This document shows, one piece after another, positions 60,470-64,000 of a stretch of DNA of 64,000 nt. The notes beneath the pieces were generated by a model. The model saw only the letters and a list, made by a program, of their open reading frames with translations, was not told where the DNA came from and made no database searches. The DNA is taken from positions 44,932-108,931 of the forward strand of contig CAKZRP010000058.1 of the NCBI GenBank assembly GCA_937146765.1, written 5' to 3'. How positions within the stretch are numbered: position 1 is the first letter of the stretch; every line of letters begins with the position of its first letter. Both the position numbers and the translations under genes were made by a program. The DNA is from an uncultured Paracoccaceae bacterium (lineage in GTDB: Bacteria > Pseudomonadota > Alphaproteobacteria > Rhodobacterales > Rhodobacteraceae).

Positions 60470-61393
60470 ATGAGCAGACCTGAAGCAGAGGAGGGGTTCA
60501 ACCCCAAACCCGGAGTGGCGGAGGAACTCTTTGCCGACGTGCGCCGTATCCTGGCTCCCAACCCTTCGCCGATGACCTATCGTGGAACGAATACTTATCT
60601 GGTCGGACGCCGCCAGTTGGCGGTGATCGACCCGGGGCCCCAGTCAGACCAGCATCTGGAGGCCATTCTCGCCGCCGTGCAGCCGGGACAGAGCGTTTCC
60701 CATATTCTTGTGACCCATAGCCATCTCGATCACTCACCGCTGGCGGCAGCCTTGCAAGCACGCACCGGCGCCCCCATCCTTGCCTTTGGCGATGCGCAGG
60801 CGGGTCGCAGCCCGGTGATGCAATCGCTGGCCCGCGACGGGCTGGCCGGCGGTGGCGAAGGCCTCGATCACGGCTTCACCTGCGACCAAAGCCTCGCGGA
60901 CGGGGCACAGGTGATCGGAGACGACTGGCAGTTGCAGGTCCTGCACACCCCCGGTCATATCGGCAATCACCTTTGCTTCGCGACCGGGGATCTGCTGTTC
61001 TCCGGCGACCAAGTAATGGGCTGGGCGAGTTCGCTGGTCTCCCCGCCCGATGGCGACCTCACCGATTTCATGGCCTCCTGCCGCAGGCTCCAGGCCCGAT
61101 CCTGGGCGGCCATGTTGCCGGGCCATGGCGCAGTGATCCGCGATCCACAGGCGCGCCTCGACTGGTTGGTCCAACACCGCAGCCTGCGCGAAAGGGAGAT
61201 CCTGACCGCACTTGAGCTTGCACCGGCGGATGCCGCCGCCCTGGCCGCCCGGATCTATACGGAGACTCCCGCGCCGCTTCTGAAGGCGGCCGAGCGGAAT
61301 GTCTTTGCCCATCTCGTCGATCTGACACAACGCGGCGAAGTGCGCCCGATCGGCGCTCTGTCTGCTCTGGCGACCTTTGAAAAGCTTGGCTGA
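60470..61393 (+). CDS. MBL-fold metallo-hydrolase (LACTB2-like)
   Basis: A 307-residue cytoplasmic metallo-beta-lactamase-fold protein. The motif HxHxDH is THSHLDHSPLAAAL, and HTPGHIGNHLCFATGD and LPGHGAVI supply the other metal ligands. The C-terminal helical region (about 220-307) resembles LACTB2/endoribonuclease-like or hydroxyacylglutathione hydrolase-like proteins. The ATG at 60470 follows GGGAGA. Substrate unknown. It is divergent from the kinase gene by 58 bases. Confidence 0.85.
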   Translation: MSRPEAEEGFNPKPGVAEELFADVRRILAPNPSPMTYRGTNTYLVGRRQLAVIDPGPQSDQHLEAILAAVQPGQSVSHILVTHSHLDHSPLAAALQARTGAPILAFGDAQAGRSPVMQSLARDGLAGGGEGLDHGFTCDQSLADGAQVIGDDWQLQVLHTPGHIGNHLCFATGDLLFSGDQVMGWASSLVSPPDGDLTDFMASCRRLQARSWAAMLPGHGAVIRDPQARLDWLVQHRSLREREILTALELAPADAAALAARIYTETPAPLLKAAERNVFAHLVDLTQRGEVRPIGALSALATFEKLG

Positions 61394-61462
61394 TTTTTTT
61401 GCCGGAATTGCGCTTTTCGCTCTGGACGCCCCGAATGGTGAGGGCTATACGGTCGCTCACAC

Positions 61463-61537
61463 TCCGGCGTAGCTCAGCGGTAGAGCAGTTGACTGTTAAT
61501 CAATTGGTCGTAGGTTCGATCCCTACCGCCGGAGCCA
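61463..61537 (+). tRNA. tRNA-Asn (anticodon GUU)
   Basis: A 75-base tRNA with acceptor stem TCCGGCG/CGCCGGA and an encoded CCA at 61535-61537. The anticodon loop CTGTTAA gives GTT. It is followed directly by a terminator and then by the restriction-modification genes. tRNA genes of this kind are common integration sites. Confidence 0.95.
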
Positions 61538-61545
61538 AAGATTTC

Positions 61546-61580
61546 AAGGACTTGACGGCAACGTCAGGTCCTTTGTCTTT
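61546..61580 (+). terminator. Intrinsic terminator of tRNA-Asn
   Basis: A 12-bp stem with one wobble pair (61546-61557 with 61562-61573), a GCAA tetraloop and a T-rich tail lies 9 bases after the tRNA. Confidence 0.8.
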
Positions 61581-61901
61581 TCCCGACCTCATTGGGATGA
61601 CCAATCCTTGGCCAATTGAGACACCCGCTTTCGGGCTGGTTGCGCGGCACCGGTCCTGCCCTTTTGAGACACGAACCCGCTCGCGATAGGCATCGCCCCT
61701 TGCAATGGCCCCGCACGGTGGAAAGGCATCATCAAAAGCAGAGACCGCAAGCCATCTTGGACCTTCGGTACAGGCGTGGTCCGACTTTTCGCTGGCCGCC
61801 CGCGCCGATCTGGAACAATATAGGAACACGTGAATCGGGCTGACAAGGGCGATCGCATCGCCTACACAAGGTCGTGGGACGGCAAGAAGGAAGTTATCAA
61901 G
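61581..61901. other. Non-coding gap between tRNA-Asn and the methyltransferase
   Basis: About 320 bases without a convincing gene. Two similar sites (TTGAGACACCCGCT and TTTGAGACACGAACCCGCT, near 61616 and 61664) occur here; they may be regulatory or remnants of an element. The end has an AT-rich patch (ACAATATAGG near 61815) that could hold the promoter of the methyltransferase gene. Confidence 0.4.
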
Positions 61902-62858
61902 ATGTTGACCTCACTGGAACTCTGTGCGGGAGCAGGCGGACAGGCGCTCGGACTCGAACAGGCAGGCTTCGGCCATGAGGCGCTTGTCGAGATCGACTCC
62001 CATTGCTGTGCAACCCTGCGCCACAACCGGCCGCAGTGGAACGTGGTCGAAGACGACCTGCGCTTTTTCAAGGAACGGGCCGCCTCTTTTGCCGGAGTCG
62101 ATCTGGTCGCCGGTGGCCTGCCTTGCCCGCCGTTCTCGGTGGCCGGCAAGCAACTCGGCGAGAAAGACGAACGCAACCTCTTTCCGGATGCACTCCAGAT
62201 CATCGACGCCGTACGTCCCAAGGCGGTGATGATCGAGAACGTGCGCGGGTTTCTCGATGCGGTCTTTCACGACTACCGCGAAGGCCTGAAGAAGCAGCTG
62301 GCCAGGCTGGGCTACAAGACCGACTGGCGCCTGCTGAACTCCTCGCATTTCGGCGTGCCGCAGCTGCGGCCCCGCGTGGTGATCGTTGCGATCCGGGCTG
62401 ACCTGGCGGAGGGCTTTGAGTGGCCGGAAGAACAGCACAAGAACCCGCCCACCGTCGGCGAGACGCTTTATGAAATGATGGCCGCCCGGGGCTGGCCTGG
62501 CGCCAAGGCCTGGCGCGACCGGGCAGATGAAATCGCACCAACCATCGTGGGCGGGTCCAAGAAACATGGCGGCCCGGATCTCGGCCCGACCCGCGCGCGG
62601 CGCGCCTGGGAACTTCTGGGGGTCAATGGCAAGACGATTGCCGAAGACGCGCCGGATCCGGATTTCGTCGGCATGCCTCGCCTGACAGTGCCCATGGTGG
62701 CCCGGATCCAAGGCTTTCCCCCGGAATGGCATTTCACCGGTCGGAAAACCAATGCCTACCGGCAGGTGGGCAATGCCTTTCCGCCCCCGGTCGCGCAAGC
62801 GGTGGCAGAGCGGGTCTCTGCGGCGATCCAGTCTCGTGCCCGTCTGCGGGCGGTCTAG
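61902..62858 (+). CDS. DNA (cytosine-5)-methyltransferase
   Basis: A 318-residue C5-cytosine methyltransferase. Motif I is LCAGAGGQALGLEQAG (7-22), motif IV GGLPCPPFS has catalytic Cys75, motif VI is ENVRGF, motif VIII is PQLRPR, and motif X is RQVGNAFPPPVAQAVA. The target-recognition region between VIII and X is short. It lies 54 bases before a NaeI-like endonuclease gene, so the two form a type II restriction-modification pair; methylation of the same site, likely GCCGGC if the endonuclease is NaeI-like, is inferred. The ATG at 61902 follows AAGGAAG. Confidence 0.9.
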   Translation: MLTSLELCAGAGGQALGLEQAGFGHEALVEIDSHCCATLRHNRPQWNVVEDDLRFFKERAASFAGVDLVAGGLPCPPFSVAGKQLGEKDERNLFPDALQIIDAVRPKAVMIENVRGFLDAVFHDYREGLKKQLARLGYKTDWRLLNSSHFGVPQLRPRVVIVAIRADLAEGFEWPEEQHKNPPTVGETLYEMMAARGWPGAKAWRDRADEIAPTIVGGSKKHGGPDLGPTRARRAWELLGVNGKTIAEDAPDPDFVGMPRLTVPMVARIQGFPPEWHFTGRKTNAYRQVGNAFPPPVAQAVAERVSAAIQSRARLRAV

Positions 62859-62912
62859 TGTCCGACATGGGGTGGCACCACTCGGCAAGAGTGAACATCA
62901 CCACATAGGGTC

Positions 62913-63812
62913 ATGAAGAAGAAGATCCCCGAGAGCAAGGTATTGCCCGGTCACCCGGACTTTGAGGTGCTGTCTGCGCTTGCCGCCGATCTCACCCGCC
63001 GGGCAATGGGGCGCAAACCTGCCGACCGTGCGGGCCCGCTGAATCGCATTCTGCCCCCTCTCTACCGGGTTGAGATCGACGGGGTGATCCGCACCCCTCT
63101 GACCGGTCGGCGCAGCTATGCGCAGCTCGAAAAAGTAGAGCGCACCTATATCGGAATGCTGGTCGAAATGATGCTGCGCGCGGAACTCGACCTGCCTCGC
63201 GGACAAAAGCTCGACACCCGCCTCTGTGGCCTTGAAGTGGACATCAAGCACACGATGGGCACCGGATGGATGATCCCCGGTGAGGCGGTTGGCCATCCGC
63301 TGATCTTGAGCGCGGCCGATGAAAAGACCTCGCTCTGCTATCTCGGACTGGTGGTTGCGAGGCCCAACTACCTGCGCGGCGGGCAGAATCAGGATAAGAA
63401 GACCAGCCTCCTTGCCGAGGCCTGGGAAAACATCCTCTGGCTCTACCGCGAGTGCCCCTACCCGCCCAATTTCTGGCGCGGATTGAGCGACGCACAAGCG
63501 GACTACATCATGGCGGGCCAATCGGGAAACGAACGGATGAAACGGCTGTTTCGAACGGTTCAAGGGATTCCGATCATGCGGGAAACCATCGTGGACGTGG
63601 CCAAGCAGAAGGATCCGACACGCCGCTTGCGGGCCGATGGCGTCGGCGGCACCCGCAATACGCTCTTGTCCGAAGGCATCCTGATCCTCTCGAGCGCCTA
63701 TGACGCGCCCTTGATGCGCACACTTGGGCTGCCGGACGGGGATTTCGTGTCCTATCGCCCGCAGACCGCCCCGGAATTGGAGGCCGCGCGGCAAGCGGGC
63801 TGGCCTGTCTAA
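62913..63812 (+). CDS. NaeI-like type II restriction endonuclease
   Basis: A 299-residue protein, close to the length of NaeI (about 317). Its catalytic residues, as I recall them for NaeI (Glu70, Asp86, Asp95, Lys97), have exact counterparts with the same spacing: Glu85, Asp101, Asp110, Lys112 (motif GLEVDIKH). The rest also follows the NaeI pattern ([39 protein letters not shown]). NaeI cuts GCCGGC and needs a second site as effector; whether this one does is untested. It forms a pair with the methyltransferase upstream. The sequence after its stop is a broken IS3 transposase. Confidence 0.82.
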   Translation: MKKKIPESKVLPGHPDFEVLSALAADLTRRAMGRKPADRAGPLNRILPPLYRVEIDGVIRTPLTGRRSYAQLEKVERTYIGMLVEMMLRAELDLPRGQKLDTRLCGLEVDIKHTMGTGWMIPGEAVGHPLILSAADEKTSLCYLGLVVARPNYLRGGQNQDKKTSLLAEAWENILWLYRECPYPPNFWRGLSDAQADYIMAGQSGNERMKRLFRTVQGIPIMRETIVDVAKQKDPTRRLRADGVGGTRNTLLSEGILILSSAYDAPLMRTLGLPDGDFVSYRPQTAPELEAARQAGWPV

Positions 63813-63886
63813 TCGCTGCCCCGAACCGTACCGCGCACAGGGCCGTACCGAGCACAGGCCAGAACGCCGAAGCCACGACACCGAAA

Positions 63887-64000
63887 TCGCTGCCACAGCA
63901 GCTCGGCTTTGATCGTCTTGAAAAAGGTCTCGACGGCGGCGTTGTCGTAACAGTTCCCGGTCCCGCTCATCGATACTTTGAAGCCATGCTGGCGCAGCAG
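63887..64000 (-). pseudogene. Truncated IS3-family transposase (OrfB C-terminal remnant)
   Basis: Reading on the minus strand from the window edge, the frame encodes [36 protein letters not shown] (given here in parts: [16 protein letters not shown] and FFKTIKAEL), which is the last DDE region of IS3-type transposases with the conserved catalytic Glu in AVET. Normal family sequence stops near 63887, after about residue 38 of this fragment, and the expected NGFYNPRRRHS end is missing, so the copy is broken. The rest continues past the window. Confidence 0.75.

Overview
The window is 64 kb of high-GC DNA (very roughly 60-65 percent, by eye) from an alphaproteobacterium of the Rhodobacterales, most likely the marine Roseobacter group and close to Phaeobacter. 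The evidence is a permuted two-piece tmRNA with an alphaproteobacterial tag, an alphaproteobacterial SspB, an F1-ATPase zeta inhibitor, a trgA-trgB-cysK tellurite locus as in Rhodobacter, a dmdA-acuI pair for dimethylsulfoniopropionate (DMSP), and a methionine synthase split into separate proteins with a DUF1638 partner, as described in Phaeobacter. Most of it is ordinary chromosome. Only the last 2.5 kb looks like recently acquired accessory DNA.

Layout. 1-4.0 kb: an exported protein of unknown function, XerD and a CNNM/CorC-type transporter. 4.2-7.5 kb: a dimethylglycine/sarcosine dehydrogenase-like enzyme and a MobA-like nucleotidyltransferase. 7.5-11.4 kb: a large RTX/Hint protein and a 730-bp non-coding stretch. 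11.4-25.4 kb: a long minus-strand block with a crotonase, an inositol-monophosphatase-family enzyme, tRNA-Ser, an MscS channel, cysK-trgB-trgA, photolyase, a class V aminotransferase, acuI, dmdA and the DUF1326/DUF2182 pair, headed by a divergent GntR regulator with a clear operator. 26.4-28.3 kb: ssrA (tmRNA) and sspB, the two parts of trans-translation tag delivery. 28.3-35.6 kb: fumC, an MsrQ-like membrane protein, two small proteins, a P450/hydrolase pair, CcdA and TusA. 35.6-42.9 kb: RNase E, a HAD phosphatase and a DctB/DctD-like two-component pair. 42.9-45.8 kb: purC-purS-(alcohol dehydrogenase)-purQ. 46.2-52.5 kb: ATPase zeta inhibitor, MprF-like lipid enzyme, homocysteine methyltransferase, a radical-SAM photolyase-like protein with an SOS box, a corrinoid protein and DUF1638. 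52.6-61.4 kb: SufE, a lipoprotein, RNase D, purN-purM, a Tat-exported metallo-hydrolase with a LysR regulator, tRNA-Ile2, a histidine kinase and a second metallo-hydrolase. 61.5-64 kb: tRNA-Asn followed by a NaeI-like restriction-modification pair and a broken IS3-family transposase, which looks like the edge of an island.

How the genes fit together. One-carbon metabolism recurs. The dimethylglycine dehydrogenase-like enzyme and DmdA both charge tetrahydrofolate, the split methionine synthase would use methyl-tetrahydrofolate, and purN uses formyl-tetrahydrofolate; purC, purS, purQ and purM surround these. Sulfur chemistry is also well represented (cysK, TusA, SufE, the class V aminotransferase, CcdA, AcuI/DmdA). 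No single wholly new system stands out. The most interesting items are the Cys-rich DUF1326/DUF2182 pair in the DMSP operon with its tandem GntR-type operator, a DctD-like regulator without the sigma-54 contact loop, a perfect LexA box in front of the photolyase-like radical-SAM gene, the corrinoid/DUF1638 arrangement, an alcohol dehydrogenase translationally coupled inside the purine operon, and the NaeI-like system beside tRNA-Asn.
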